Source: Bactericera cockerelli (Eukaryota; Arthropoda; Insecta; Hemiptera; Triozidae). Taken from it: a DNA stretch of 64,000 nucleotides. The notes under the pieces were generated by a model, which worked only from the letters and a program-made list of their open reading frames with translations, ran no database searches and had not been told where the DNA came from. The position numbers were made by a program, and so were the translations under genes. Location: assembly GCA_024516035.1 (NCBI GenBank), contig CM044967.1:7957532-8021531 (forward strand). Direction: 5' to 3'. Positions 34,678 through 46,680 of the stretch are shown piece after piece; the first letter of the stretch is position 1; each line of letters opens with the position of its first letter.

Positions 34678-35118
34678 CTATCGAGAAGTATCTTTGTCTT
34701 CGGAACGGGGGGCTCAGATGTATTGTTTGTTCATCTGATGTGTGTCAACTTCGTCAGTTATGGGAGCTGTCATTGAAGTCATCAGTCAAATCAGAAAAGT
34801 GAGAAGTTCTACTAGGATTGATCGAGAAGTATCTTTGTCTTCGGAAGGGGGGGCTCAGAATCTCAGATGTATTGTTTGTTCATCTGATGTGTGTCAACTT
34901 CGTCAGTTATGGGAGCTGTCATTGAAGTCATCAGTCAAATCAGAAAAGTGAGAAGTTCTACTAGGATTGATCGAGAAGTATCTTTGTCTTCGGAAGGGGG
35001 GGCTCAGAATCTCAGATGTATTGTTTGTTCATCTGATGTGTGTCAACTTCGTCAGTTATGGGAGCTGTCATTGAAGTCATCAGTCAAAACAGAAAAGTGA
35101 GAAGTTCTACTAGGATTG
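34678..35118 (+). repeat. 149-bp tandem repeat, three copies
   Basis: A unit starting ATCGAGAAGTATCTTTGTCT and ending GAAGTTCTACTAGGATTG occurs three times, the last two intervals being exactly 149 bases. The first copy lacks some bases (GGAACGGGGGGCTCAGATGT against GGAAGGGGGGGCTCAGAATC). The open frames spanning it are a by-product of the repetition. Confidence 0.9.
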
Positions 35119-35129
35119 TACATGATACT

Positions 35130-35375
35130 TGAGTTGCGACGGTGGACGAGTATGTTACCTAGGTTTGAGTCCCAGCGGACTCGAATTTTTTTTTTTTTTA
35201 AAGCTTTATTAGGAGGACAAAGTACAATAATACCTAACAGTATAAAATTAAGAAAAAAAGGAAAAAAAAAAAAAAACAAACAAATGATTAAATAAATAAG
35301 TAAAAAAGAAAATAACAATAATGTCCTACCTAAAGGGCGGGGTTATTGCCTATGGCAATCTCTTCCACCCAACCC
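35130..35375. mobile_element. tRNA-like scrap plus R2 repeat
   Basis: 35137-35188 has GGTGGACGAGTATGTTACCT and TTTGAGTCCCAGCGGACTCG. 35195-35375 is R2 (AAAGCTTTATTAGGAGGACA to CTAAAGGGCGGGGTTATTGC). Confidence 0.6.
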
Positions 35376-35564
35376 TTTTTTATTCGACTCTATACCACTT
35401 TGGATGTTACGGATTTTTACGGGGTCCATTCACACCTCTTTAGGGAAAATGAGTAGCTACTTTGATATTGAGAAGCGACCAGTGGCAGAATGATGGGCAA
35501 TATAAGAGACTAAATATGAAGGTTTTGGAAAAGTCTTGTAATTCTGCGCTAATCTCTAAAGATG

Positions 35565-35760
35565 TTTTTTTTTTAATAATGTAAGTGTGCCCCGGAACCG
35601 CTTTCGCATTACTTCAGGGCACTTTACCTTTACATCTATGCCATTCCGGAAACGAAAAATTTCTGTCAGAAATTTCCGTTCCGGCCGGGATTCGAACCCG
35701 CAATCTCCGGGTCAATAACCAATGCTCTTAACCACTGAGCCACGGAGGTCTAAAATTGTT
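35565..35760 (-). mobile_element. SINE-E copy, minus strand
   Basis: Reverse head: CTTAACCACTGAGCCACGGA and GGGATTCGAACCCGCAATCT. The body has CATTCCGGAAACGAAAAATT and TGTGCCCCGGAACCGCTTTC. Partial copies are at 39865-39960 (+) and 53930-54005 (-). Confidence 0.8.
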
Positions 35761-36344
35761 ACACCTTCAGGTGTATATACCTTTAAAGTTGAAAAACACC
35801 ACTTTAATAAAATGGAAGAAGATGTTATACCTTCAACTTACAGTATGCAAACATTTGAAAGAAAGTAATGCAATTTATTGAACAAGTTTCTTCCAAAGGA
35901 ATGAATATTTTCCAAATCATTAATATCGATCATTCAACAAGTTACTTCCAAATGAATGAGATCTTCCAAATCATTAATATTGATAACGAGGGTTATGATA
36001 CAGAACCGAATTTCAAAATCCCGGTATCCATGATTGAGTCTTCAAATTCTCGTAACATTTATCTTGATCGAACTAACCATATGAGCAGTCAATAACAAGT
36101 TGGTTTATTCAAGAACCTGTCCATGACCTCAGAATACCAGGAAGAATTACCAAACACTTGTAACCCCAAATTGCTTCAAGAAGGGTATGGATGAATGGTT
36201 AATATTAAAATCAAGATATTGATTTGATACTATAATATTATGTACTGATGCTTTCAGGAAATTTTAAATAATCCAGTATCACTATAAACGGAAATATGAT
36301 TCCACTTCTAATTAAACACTTTCTTTTTTTTTTTCTTTTTTTTT

Positions 36345-36507
36345 TTAAGGAAGAGGAGGTAAATCTTATCCCAAGACGTATTATTATGTGGCAAATTACC
36401 AAATGGGAGGATAACTTGTCATGTCCCGGCTGGGTTTCGAACCCGCGACCACTGAAATCTTTGGATTCACAGGTTGCCGCCTTTACCACTGAGCTACCGG
36501 GACAGAC
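36345..36507 (-). mobile_element. SINE-A copy, minus strand
   Basis: GCCTTTACCACTGAGCTACC head and GGCTGGGTTTCGAACCCGCG, with a body carrying GGGAGGATAACTTGTCATGT. Confidence 0.8.
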
Positions 36508-37099
36508 GTGGTTGAAAAACATGATAAATTATGTTCAGTGTTCATGATTAGTGATTCAGTGATCTTTTTTGTGACCGTCATTGCTAAGATGTAAAGGTAT
36601 TTGAAATTTCTAAAGATTTCATTTACTTCTGTTAAAAAATAATGGGTTAACCAAGAGTTGTAGTTATAATTATGGTTTACCAATGATGGGTAATATCCCT
36701 TTAATGAATCAAAGCACCAAGACATTTTTGGGTTTATTTATATTAATTCAGATTACATATACCTTTTTCTTTGTTTTATTATGTCAACAATTTTAAGATG
36801 GGATAGCGCAGAATTCAACTAGCACTTTACCACTTAATTAAAATATCTTGTATTCTTTATTTTGCCTATAAAAAATTCTAGCATATGGTTTGAGTACCAC
36901 ATTAAAGCAGCTACTTCATTTTCCTACAGTATTTTGGGACCCCGAACCATCCAAGTTATCAGGCAGAAAAACTCTCCCTCTCGAAAATCCCCAGTCTCCA
37001 TTTCATTTTGTTGCAAATAACTAGATTCCAAGGGTTTTTTTATTTTTTTCTTTTGTTATTATAAATCATATTACATAAATTTAATAAAACATTATAAAC

Positions 37100-37165
37100 T
37101 CTAATGAGAAGTAGCTCAGTGAAAGCGGACTCTGTGAACCACAGTCTACTCCACTCGCGGATTGA
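37100..37165 (+). mobile_element. SINE-A head fragment
   Basis: GAAGTAGCTCAGTGAAAGCG, ACTCTGTGAACC and CGCGGATTGAACCCAAC. Only the tRNA-like head is recognisable. Confidence 0.45.
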
Positions 37166-37790
37166 ACCCAACAAAATAACCTATGGATTTTATCGACATA
37201 ATAATTTTGATTACGCTCAAAATAATGGGCTTAATAGTACTAATTAGAGTAAAACATAATTTTTTATTCAAAACTGTTCAATTAATATTACCTTACATAC
37301 CTCTTTTCCATGATCAAAAATTCCATTTATATCCCAAAAACTCTCACTTTCATCCCATCCAATCGATATTTCAAATAAGGGATTCCTGAAGTTTTTTTTT
37401 TTTTGGTGAAGCATTAGAATCTCTGACATTGTTTATAACCAGTGAAATCAATCGTCCCGGTGCTTGGCTGGCAGGTCTTAACCAGGACTAGAGGTGCGTG
37501 TTGTGTCCTCTGAGTCTTGGAACCACCGGGAGACAATTATTATTAGGTTTTTTAACCTACGAAAATAATTCATAATATATTGAGTTGGAAAACAATGGGT
37601 ATACGCCCTAAGCCGGAAAAATTCATCATTGAGTTGGATCCGAACAAATGGATCCCCACGCTACCTGGATATCTTTCATACATTGAAGTTGGATCCAAAC
37701 ACTGGATACTACCTGGATTACCGTACTAGGTTTAAAAATCCCAAACGCTAACTGGATATCTTCCTACATAGCGGCCACTAATAACCCCGC

Positions 37791-38045
37791 TACCTGATTA
37801 CCGGACTAGCGCCTTAACCACTTGACTACCTGGATTACCGGACTAGCGCCTTAACACTCGATACCTGGATTACCGGACTAGCGCCTTAACCACTCGACTA
37901 CCTGGATTACCGGACTAGCCCTTAACCACTCGACTACCTGGATTACCGGACTAGCGCCTTAACCACTCGACTATCTGGATTACCGGACTAGCGCCTTAAC
38001 CATCGACTACCTGGATTACCGCGACTAGCGCCTTAACCACTCGAC
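37791..38045 (-). repeat. 37-bp tandem array of the SINE-D head
   Basis: Seven copies of a 35-37-base unit TACCTGGATTACCGGACTAG + CGCCTTAACCACTCGAC. This is the reverse of the SINE-D tRNA-like 5' part (GTGGTTAAGGCGCTAG, GGTAATCCAGGTA). Indels of one or two bases separate the units. More diverged pieces precede it from about 37640. Confidence 0.85.
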
Positions 38046-38219
38046 CGCTGCGACCATATTATCTCACATTAGGTAATTTGGTTGAGTCAAAACTCCGAGG
38101 GGTTTGGGACCAAGGATTACTGATTGGTAGTAGTCGCTGAGAGGATGACATAACACATTGGTTCCAAGAGTGAACAACCAGACTGGCTAACATGTGTTAC
38201 ATGGGGGATTTCCTAGCAC

Positions 38220-38360
38220 AGATTCCATGCTGTACGTACGTTATAGAACGAATTCCACGCTAGACGTTGTAGAATAGATTCTTTGATGAGATATAATAGT
38301 ATTGTAGAATAGTTTCTTTGATGAGATATACCTAATAGTTATTGTAGAATAGATTTTAAG
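38220..38360. repeat. Short tandem repeat with TTGTAGAATAGATT
   Basis: Three copies of a TGTAGAATAGATTCTTTGAT-type unit with spacing variants. Confidence 0.6.
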
Positions 38361-39126
38361 ATATAGATAAAGGGTTGGTCGCTTGGTCAAACAGAGTTAT
38401 AATAGAAATAACTTGTTTATACTGCCGAAGTAAGACTGAAAACTCTGAAAAGTCCCCTCAGTCCAAGCAGTCAACCTTATGATATTAAAGTGTGCGTATA
38501 CGTTTGCTATGCTGTATAAAAAGAAAATTTCGGATTTTCTGGATGCCATTGTTTCAATATGGGTGAATGTGTAAGATCTAAGTCAACACCTTGCTGGGCG
38601 TTGCTTAGCTTTAGTGCTCCATGAAGAACTGGTGCACTCAATGATTCTAATTCGCAATCTCCGAGAGTGCATGTATATTTTTTAGTGTTTTTTTTTCTTC
38701 TCTTAAGCATGAAACAGGAGCTTAACTTTAGACTCTTGGGGTCCGCATTGTTAGTGCCTTTCTTGTGATGGGCGAGAAGTAACTTCCCAATTATATGTTG
38801 GGTCAACACGAACGCACCGGAAGCTATGACCTAACAATCAATTTTCTGTCGACTCTGGGATTCGAACATGGGATTTAATGTATGATAAACAAGGATCTTG
38901 CTACAGAGCTATTTGAATGTGAGAGGTGTGATTCATCCATAATGTATGAGCAGTTCAAATTGTCCGGTAACTAGATTTACCCGTCCAGATGTAACCACAA
39001 ACCAAGCAAATATTTTTACATAATAATTTGAGTACTTCAATCGTACATTATTTGTGCATTCAATACTGTTGTATAATTATTCCTACTCGATTCCTACCTA
39101 GGAAAAATATTTATCGACAACACCCA

Positions 39127-39435
39127 GGGCCGAATTATAAAACAGGATTAACTATAAGATAAGCCACACTGTGCCTCAAGTCGAGCTATAGTGCGCTGTG
39201 ATTGGTTGAAACTTCGACTTGAATAGGATAATAATAATAATAATACTCTTTAGTGGAAGGTAACCACCAGGCGAGGTTATTGCTCAAAGCATTTTCTACC
39301 ATCTTCTTCTATTTTTACTCTGTCTGATCCCGCTTAAGCAGGGTCGACGTTGTTCAACCTCATGGTTGAAGTTGGTTTTTCTACCATTTTGTACCATCTG
39401 CTTATCCATAATTTAATCCTGTTTCATAATGCGGC
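39127..39435. mobile_element. MITE-H interrupted by SINE-D / LINE tail insertions
   Basis: Left half GGGCCGAATTATAAAACAGG to AACTTCGACTTGAATAGGA and right end TAATTTAATCCTGTTTCATA ATGCGG. Between them, about 39226-39390, lie the SINE-D 3' body (GGAAGGTAACCACCAGGCGA) and a LINE-tail fragment (GTTCAACCTCATGGTTGAAG). Confidence 0.7.
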
Positions 39436-39439
39436 ACTT

Positions 39440-39600
39440 ACTCGGATGTTGTTCTTCTTTCACTTTTCCTTTTCCCAAACCTACTTGGGGTCGGCATCAA
39501 CCTCAACCATAGGTCAAGGGTTGAGGTTGTTTAACTCTGGCACTCGTTCTTCCACATTTTACAGGCACCCAAGCCTTTGCTAACGCTTGGCAAGATTTGT
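39440..39600 (-). mobile_element. LINE/SINE-C 3' tail fragment
   Basis: CTTTTCCTTTTCCCAAACCT and ACTTGGGGTCGGCATCAACC, the reverse of the tail seen at 47690-47750. Confidence 0.5.
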
Positions 39601-39864
39601 GTTATTGTCTTTTGGTCTGACATGGCTGATACCTTATCTGCTTAACGTACCCCAGCGAGACATATTTGAATAATAATGGTAGCTATCGAAGTTTAATACT
39701 AGTCAGGAAAAGATGTCTACCTGTTCCTAAATTACGAGTATTTATGTTTACGAAAGATACATAGATAACCGCAAGAGGGTAATGTAATCCATCTTGCTAA
39801 AAACGAACAGTTTTCGGAAATCAGAATAACCTCAAAGAGCTAACTTTGAAAAAGAGATTTTTTC

Positions 39865-39960
39865 GTTTCCAGAATGGCATGGATATTGACAAGTGCCCTG
39901 AAGTAATGCGAAAGCGGTTCCGGTGCACAACTACCTTTTTTTTAAAAAAAAAGAAAAAAT
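39865..39960 (+). mobile_element. SINE-E body fragment
   Basis: TTTCGTTTCCAGAATGGCAT, AGTGCCCTGAAGTAATGCGA and AAGCGGTTCCGGTGCACAAC, then an A/T-rich run. Confidence 0.7.
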
Positions 39961-40194
39961 GTAATCGTTTCTCAGGTTTCATTGTAGTCATTACCTATTT
40001 AGTTGTAAGTTTTCAAATCAACATTTTAACCTCTGATAACAATATTTTGACATCTAAAATAAGTCAACTCGGTAAATTAAAGGAGAATGTACGTTTTCTC
40101 TCTGTTTCTCTGCCTAAGAGGTGATTTGTTTCGATAAGTATCAGATGAAAATAATATGAAGATGTGAAATACTTATTTGACTTAACTGTTTAAG

Positions 40195-40326
40195 TTAAAG
40201 TTATCATATTTGTGTCAATCATCAATCTTGATATCACTCAAATAAATATTTGCATAACTCGGAACTTGAATAACCGACCTCCAGATTACAAGTCCGCCGC
40301 CTTATCGATCTAGCTACTGAGGTCGT
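40195..40326 (-). mobile_element. SINE-B copy, minus strand
   Basis: TTATCATATTTGTGTCAATC, CGACCTCCAGATTACAAGTC and TATCGATCTAGCTACTGAGG. Confidence 0.8.
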
Positions 40327-40329
40327 TTC

Positions 40330-41435
40330 ATTTGGTTTAACTGCTCAATAAGACACTTTTATCGAGAAAAACCTACTTTAGATATTTTGATAGAAATAAT
40401 TGAATCATTGTTCTGAGCTTACATGATTTTTCCTCCAATATCAATCAGGTCTCTTCTGGAATCTTCCGAATTTTCCCGACTTTAATATTCCTAGTCGAGT
40501 CACACGAAGGCACCATGAGATTTCAGATGTTGATTTTCTGGATCCATAAAACAAAACTTACACACTTTCGTGGTAAAAAACTGTCGAAGATGAACATGGA
40601 TTAAAAAAAAGCATTTGACAAAAACGTTTTAATAAAATGGGTACATTTCCGCATTGCTCTGATTAATCATTTAGGACAGCACGTGCGAACACAGATCCAC
40701 TATGGGTTATCAAAAAATGTTTTAAAAAAATAACAATCATATCGACTTAATAATTTTTCACTGACGTTGGTTAGTTAGATAAACTATTTTTTATTTTATT
40801 TTTAAATATAAGAAAATTAATCAATTTTTTTTAATATCTACTAATTAAATTGAAAGACGATAGGTTTGAAAATTATTATGAAGCATGTTAAATTTGTTTA
40901 ACTGAAGAAGAATTGGTGATATTACAGACTGTCTAGATTAGCTTCCTGCAGGATCCCCTCTTCAGCCCAAGTTACTTTCACATGAGGTGGATGATGAAGT
41001 ATGAATATCTGTGATGTGATACTGTGTTGTGAAGGATCAAGACAGAGTTGATTGTAACTTACGAGTAAAGAGATGTAAACATTTTGTGACCAATAAAGAT
41101 TTATTGATTACCCACGATTGAAATTTCAGAAACCTCCCTAGTAAAAGGTGAGAGAAAAAATGGCGAATTTGTTTAAATAAATTACAATCTTTTATTTTGA
41201 ATTATGATGACTTTGTTTATATTGGTTTACAGAAAACGAAAGAAAATGAAGTGCACTGATAAAAATTAAAGAAAAACCCATCTATTTTGGATATGTAATA
41301 ACTGTAGGTATTACCTAAATATTTAAAGAAATTATAGATTTATTTGTAAATAATTTTACCAATTAGTTCAATTCAAAATAAGACCGAAATTCCTCAAAAA
41401 AAATCTTAAGATGATTTAAATTTATATACTATTAT
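40330..41435. other. AT-rich intergenic DNA
   Basis: No gene or clear repeat is recognised. Confidence 0.4.
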
Positions 41436-41439
41436 GAAG

Positions 41440-41650
41440 AGAAAAACAAAGCTCATTGGATACAATGGTCATAATAAGACAAATTGACTTTTTGAATAAT
41501 ATATTTGAAGGAAAGATAATCAAAGGCAGACCAAGACAATCATATTTTCAGAGTATATGTATACTCAGTCATGGGATGATCTTAACAAGAAATGAAAACA
41601 AAAGCATCCGAAAGAGAAACGAGGATACAATCATAAAGAATAACATACTC
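41440..41650 (+). pseudogene. LINE C-terminal relic
   Basis: The plus-strand translation contains FLNNIFEGKIIKGRPRQSYF preceded in another frame by KLIGYNGHNK. This equals the IGHxxRH-NILEGKIxGRPRxxY segment at the end of arthropod LINE reverse transcriptase ORFs. Frameshifts and stops separate the pieces. Confidence 0.7.
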
Positions 41651-42742
41651 AGAAATTAATGATGATCGTTTCGTACTTTTTATGAACGTTTCTTTTACTG
41701 TTCCCATTTCTTTTTCCTCTGTATCTGTCTTTTTTGTATCTGTTGCTTTCACTGTATCTCTCTATTTTTCCTTCTCTCTCAGACTCTTTCAATTTCTTTC
41801 GCTCTTCAAGTTATGGTGGATCAAATATCTCTTCTCAAAAGCACGAAGTGTGAAGATGACATTCTTATAGAAAAACCACTTCACTGTATTTCCAACGTGT
41901 ACAAGAGGCTTAGTATCAGTCGCACATAATACTAGTTCTTAAGTTTATTTACTTATATGTTATTTGTAATATTTTATCTCTATAACTCTCACTTTTACTT
42001 CATGTGTGCAGAACCTGTGGAGCTTAGCAGACTGGTATAGGTAACAGAGCATAAGTTATCAAATAAAATACCTATGTCCGAGTTATTAGACGTATGGTCT
42101 GAATTGGAACAGTCACATCTCTAAGCTATGCAGAGTATTCATTTTTAATTATATTAATTACAATTAAATTAAATTTCATAATTGAAATGAAGAATTTTAA
42201 TTAATCTCAAGCCAATAATTGTAATAGAGGATTACTGAGTATTTCAAAATGACTACGTGAAATTTAAATAATAAACCCGACGAGTTAAAAAAATAAAATA
42301 TTTATTTATAGTAAAATTCATAACAGACAATAAGGTCTGCACAGATAGAATCATACAAAATCCTAGCTATAACTGTCTTAAATAATATAAACACAACACA
42401 ACAATTACAAAACACTCTTGCAAGAGGACTAATTAAATTTGAAAAATTGACCAAGAGTCTGGAATTGGGAATAGAAACAGGATGTCCAGACACAAAACCC
42501 TTACCGTCCTATGGTTACATGTGAAGGACATCTATTCGTAAAATGTGAAGGACATCAGCATTACAAAAGTCAATTTATTTATAACTAACAAAGGAAGTTA
42601 ACGAAAAATACTAATATCAAATTATGAGGAAATGTGAATTGTAGATTAGTGTGGGAAACTACAGTCAGCTAGATGTGCCTATCTTCCCCAAGAGTGTCTA
42701 CACTGTCTACCTTCCACTCCATAGTACCAGGATCTGACTATC

Positions 42743-43110
42743 CTTATCCTAACCATGAGTACCAATCTTTCACTGCATGGCCTCAACAGTTACCCATCCT
42801 AACCAAGAGTACCTAACCTTCAGTGTATAGCCCCAGCAGTTATGTATATCCTAACCATGAGTACCAATCTTTCACTGCCAAGCCTCAACAGTTACCATCC
42901 TAACCAAGAGTACCTAACCTTCAGTGAATAGATTCAGCAGTTGTTTATCCTAACCAGGAGTACCAATCTTTCACTGCATAGCCTCAGAAGTTACCTATCC
43001 TAACCAAGCGTACCTAACCTTCAGTGCATAGATTCAGCAGTTATTTATCCTAACCAGGAGTAACAAACTTCCATTGCATAGCCTCAAGGCTCTCAAGAGT
43101 TACCTATTCT
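42743..43110. repeat. 50-bp minisatellite with 100-bp higher-order unit
   Basis: Seven starts of TCCTAACC at about 42747, 42797, 42849, 42898, 42948, 42998 and 43048. Two versions alternate: CATGAGTACCAATCTTTCAC and CAAGAGTACCTAACCTTCAG. The array therefore grew as 100-bp dimers. Confidence 0.85.
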
Positions 43111-43596
43111 TTCCTGCTCGCCCTATTATTTTTAACTGCAGAGCCCCAGAAGTTACCCACCCCTGTTAAGGAGTCTTTCCAATTTTTCACATGCATCTCT
43201 CTCACACATGACGCGGTGAACCGACCTTTTCGATCCAAACTTGACTAGTTAACTGTATGAACTGATATGATGCAGCAACACTTCCTATTAGGACTTGCCC
43301 AGTAGATCCAGACGTCGTCTTCTCTCATTGGGTTAGTAGAATATAATTGAAATATTTTAGTTATATTAGTAAATGTCTATGTTATCCCACAGTTGCTTAC
43401 TCACTTATCAATGAAATATATCTAGAACTTAACAGACAGCTTTATACACAATTAAATGGCTAATAGTCAGTTCAGAGTTAACAGTGAGAGTTCTCCAGAA
43501 AGTAAAATGCACTTCGCCGTAGTCTTCTACACTAGCATTCTACAACGCTGCTGCACATCCATGAAGGTCCAGGAGAAAATTCCAGGAGTATGCAAC

Positions 43597-43700
43597 ACTA
43601 GGTATTATTGATTGTTCACTAGTTTATGATTGTTCACTAGGTATTATTGATTTTCCTCATCAGCTGCCCCCCTCTAGCCAAAATCCTGGCTACGGCCATG
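43597..43700. repeat. Dispersed repeat K, inverted copy
   Basis: Reverse of 25385-25510: TTGATTTTCCTCATCAGCTG and AAAATCCTGGCTACGGCCAT. The phrase TGATTGTTCACTAG is duplicated. Confidence 0.65.
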
Positions 43701-43704
43701 ACTC

Positions 43705-45715
43705 ACTCCCTCACTCAAACCTCAGTACCCTGCATCGGCTAGAGCAGGGAACAATGAGGCTACAGATGCTATACCCTTTGATCATCACCTATTCACTCAG
43801 TAGGCTCATTACTTTCCTGGGTGTTATATTGACCCATTTTTTGTGTCTCTCTGAGTAATGTGAGTATGTTGAAAAAGTTAGCCCATGGGAATTTGCAACT
43901 CTTATCTAATTATCATTGCTACCAAGCTTGTGTGATCGCTATAAAATAGGTATTTGGTTGTTGTGAGGACCAGCCAAATTTCACACATACTTTTAATTTC
44001 TTTATCACCATTGAGAATATTTGGCTGAAGGATACATAGCTAGCATAAATGTCAATGAAGCAACTTCTTGGTGGGTTACGTAAGGAATCCTAGCATACAT
44101 TGCTCCGCTGTCAAAAATTTCGTGATCGGTACATTACTTACTTAATTTTAGGATGGGATTCTCATCTGTTAATGAGAAAATGATGCAATTAATTCTAGGA
44201 AGCTAGCTATGCAAGGGAACCAATAAGCTGAATAGCTGTCAAGGTATGTTTTAATATAGAAAAAATACATGAAGTGTTAGATAGACAACCTGCTGTGATC
44301 GTGTATCTGATAGGTATTAGTAAAAATAGACATATTTTGTCAATGTATTCGTAGGATAGGTGTGTAATATGCTTCTACATCTGCAGATCAATCATACTGA
44401 GTCTTCCTTCTCAAAATATTACTTCTGACAAAATTCTATATCAAAAACAATCTGTACCAATTCCTTATGGAACTAAAATTTGATTATCTGAGCTCCGGAC
44501 TTCCTAGTACAGATTTTTATCTCGATTCAATGGAGATAGCAAACTTCCGACACAGGACTCTTAGACTCAGACATCAAATAGCAGTATTCTCAGTTGTATG
44601 TGATGAAGAATAATAGCTTTGAACTCTCGAAGCGTGATTTCTTATGCTATTCTCAGGTAGTGTCTCCAAAGGTCATAATGTTTATGAAATGTCGGTAGTT
44701 AACCGATTAAATAAACGTCACACGAGCAGTTAGATATGATATATTACTATCATAAATTTATTTTTTAGTCAGTTAAAAAGTACCCAGGAAACATTATTGA
44801 ATTAGCTATCGTCAATGAGAGGCTGAATGAATGATCGCTGAACAGTGAACGACTAGTAAGTTTTGAGTTAGGAGCTGGTTCTAAATTTTCCAGGAGGTTA
44901 AAACTCAATGTCGAGTGACCATAAATGTTAAATAGACTAGACTTACGATAAGGGGAAAAAGCCAATACCAAATTCGATGTTGTTGTAAGCTTTTCCGAAT
45001 TATTTCAGTTTTTAAGGCATCTTTTATCTAGTCTACATTATAGAGAACTGAATTTTTTTGAAATTTGCGGAAAAACAATAAATCATTGCTGACTATTCGT
45101 CTTAGATTCCTTACCCACATAATTATGATACAGTGATCGTCCATATTTTTTCATTTTTTACATTAGATTTTTTACTGTCATTGGCCATTGTTGATGCATT
45201 TGCCCTACGGCCTACGGTTGGATATTGAAATTAGAAAGGAAATAGGTATTCTTCTTTGAACTTGATATACACTACTTGTACTAAGAATTCAAGAAGATAG
45301 ATTCAAATACTTGTAGAATCCAATTCTTTTTACATCACATTCTAATTACTTATGTCACATAATTTCACTATATTATCTACCATGTTTATTTATCATTAAA
45401 TTAAATTTACATTACAAAACCACAAGGCAATGTTGATTTACAACATTTTTGTAGCCTTATACTTTGTATGCCTTGTAATATGAAAACCCGAAAGTGGGTA
45501 TTATGTAAATAAAAAGTATTAATTAGAGAAATAGCCATGGGAATATTTCTGATTTGTTAAAAGTTCCAAGATTTAATCATCCTCCAATGAAGAGACTGGT
45601 CTAACGACCAATGTGGTTTTTTAAGCAGAAATTTTGTGGTACAGAACCGTGACATATATTTCAAGCAGTAGGTTATGCATTTATACCTACCTATGTGTGT
45701 AAAACTAATGGAATT
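43705..45715. other. Intergenic DNA
   Basis: No gene or repeat that I can support. A 68-codon minus-strand frame at 44765-44971 lacks splice sites or domains. Confidence 0.4.
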
Positions 45716-45723
45716 TTAGACTT

Positions 45724-45871
45724 TGGGCCAAATTGTAAAACAGAATTAAATTCAAAATAAGCCAGACATTCCCTCAAGTCGGAGTTTCACCCAATCACAA
45801 CGCACTATAGCCCCACTTAAGGGATAGTCTATCTTATCTTAAAGTAAATCCTGAAATATAATTCAACCCAA
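45724..45871. mobile_element. MITE-H copy
   Basis: Ends TGGGCCAAATTGTAAAACAG and, reversed, TGGGTTGAATTATATTTCAG. The interior has AAAATAAGCCAGACATTCCC and TTAAGGGATAGTCTATCTTA. Confidence 0.7.
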
Positions 45872-46479
45872 AGACTTTCTATTATTAATAGAAATTTATT
45901 TCGCAATCTAGTTGCCTTTTTTTCATCTTCTTTTAAACAATTTCTGTACTTCTTTTTGGAAAAGATTAACAATGCAGCATGGTCTCTTCCTCATCCAACA
46001 TTCATCCTGAGTCCTGAGATCATTGAAATTGTATTTCTTAGTTGTTTTGTATCTTAATTAAAACTTGAATAACTCTAAATTCATACTAAAAAAATCAAAA
46101 GGTTGACATTAATGAAGTGTAAAATAAGTTTTAAATTTTCAAAATATTTGAAAATTGAAAACTGCATCCATACAGGCGCCTGGTTAAATATTTTTATTAA
46201 TAAGATTTGCATTAATTTTATGTGACTTCGTTCGTTTGACATCTCGAATCATAAAACGATGTACATCCTTGTTATGAGTTGAATTAAATTGTAGAATTTT
46301 ATCTTCATGATTAATTTATTTTTGTGAAATGGTTCTAAACTTATCCTAGTTTCTTTCTCCAATGTTATTTAGGTTATTTCACTAACATAATGATGGCAAA
46401 GGTGTTCTATTTTTCTATAATATTTACTCACTGTATCACATGATTCGATTGTGTTTTAATGTCTTCTTCTACTTGAGGT

Positions 46480-46680
46480 CGGCGTTGGTTTGATAAAATT
46501 ATGTTCTGATGAACAAATGGTTGTTTCTGTATAGGGCATTCTCCCTCTTCATACCTTTCTCTCTCAAATCCTCATCCACTTTATTTCTGCATCTAAGCTT
46601 GGACCTCCCTGTTTTTCTACTTTCCCCCACCTCAAGTTTCTCAATTTCCTGATCACTTCACCGAGCCTAGATTGGGTAAG
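46480..46680 (-). pseudogene. LINE C-terminal relic
   Basis: The minus-strand translation has KTGRSKLRCRNKVDEDLREK followed by GMKRENALYRN. This is the usual end of an arthropod LINE ORF (GRPKxRWxDxVxEDLxxKGxxxxxAxDRN). It is followed by CCAACGCCGACCTCAAGTAG, matching the tail also found on SINE-C. Confidence 0.75.

Noticed and set aside
34742..35100. Two identical 69-codon frames
   Set aside because: They are produced by the 149-bp tandem repeat and have no independent support.
37791..38045. Regular 37-bp array resembling a CRISPR locus
   Set aside because: There are no unique spacers and the genome is animal. The units are contiguous SINE-head copies.
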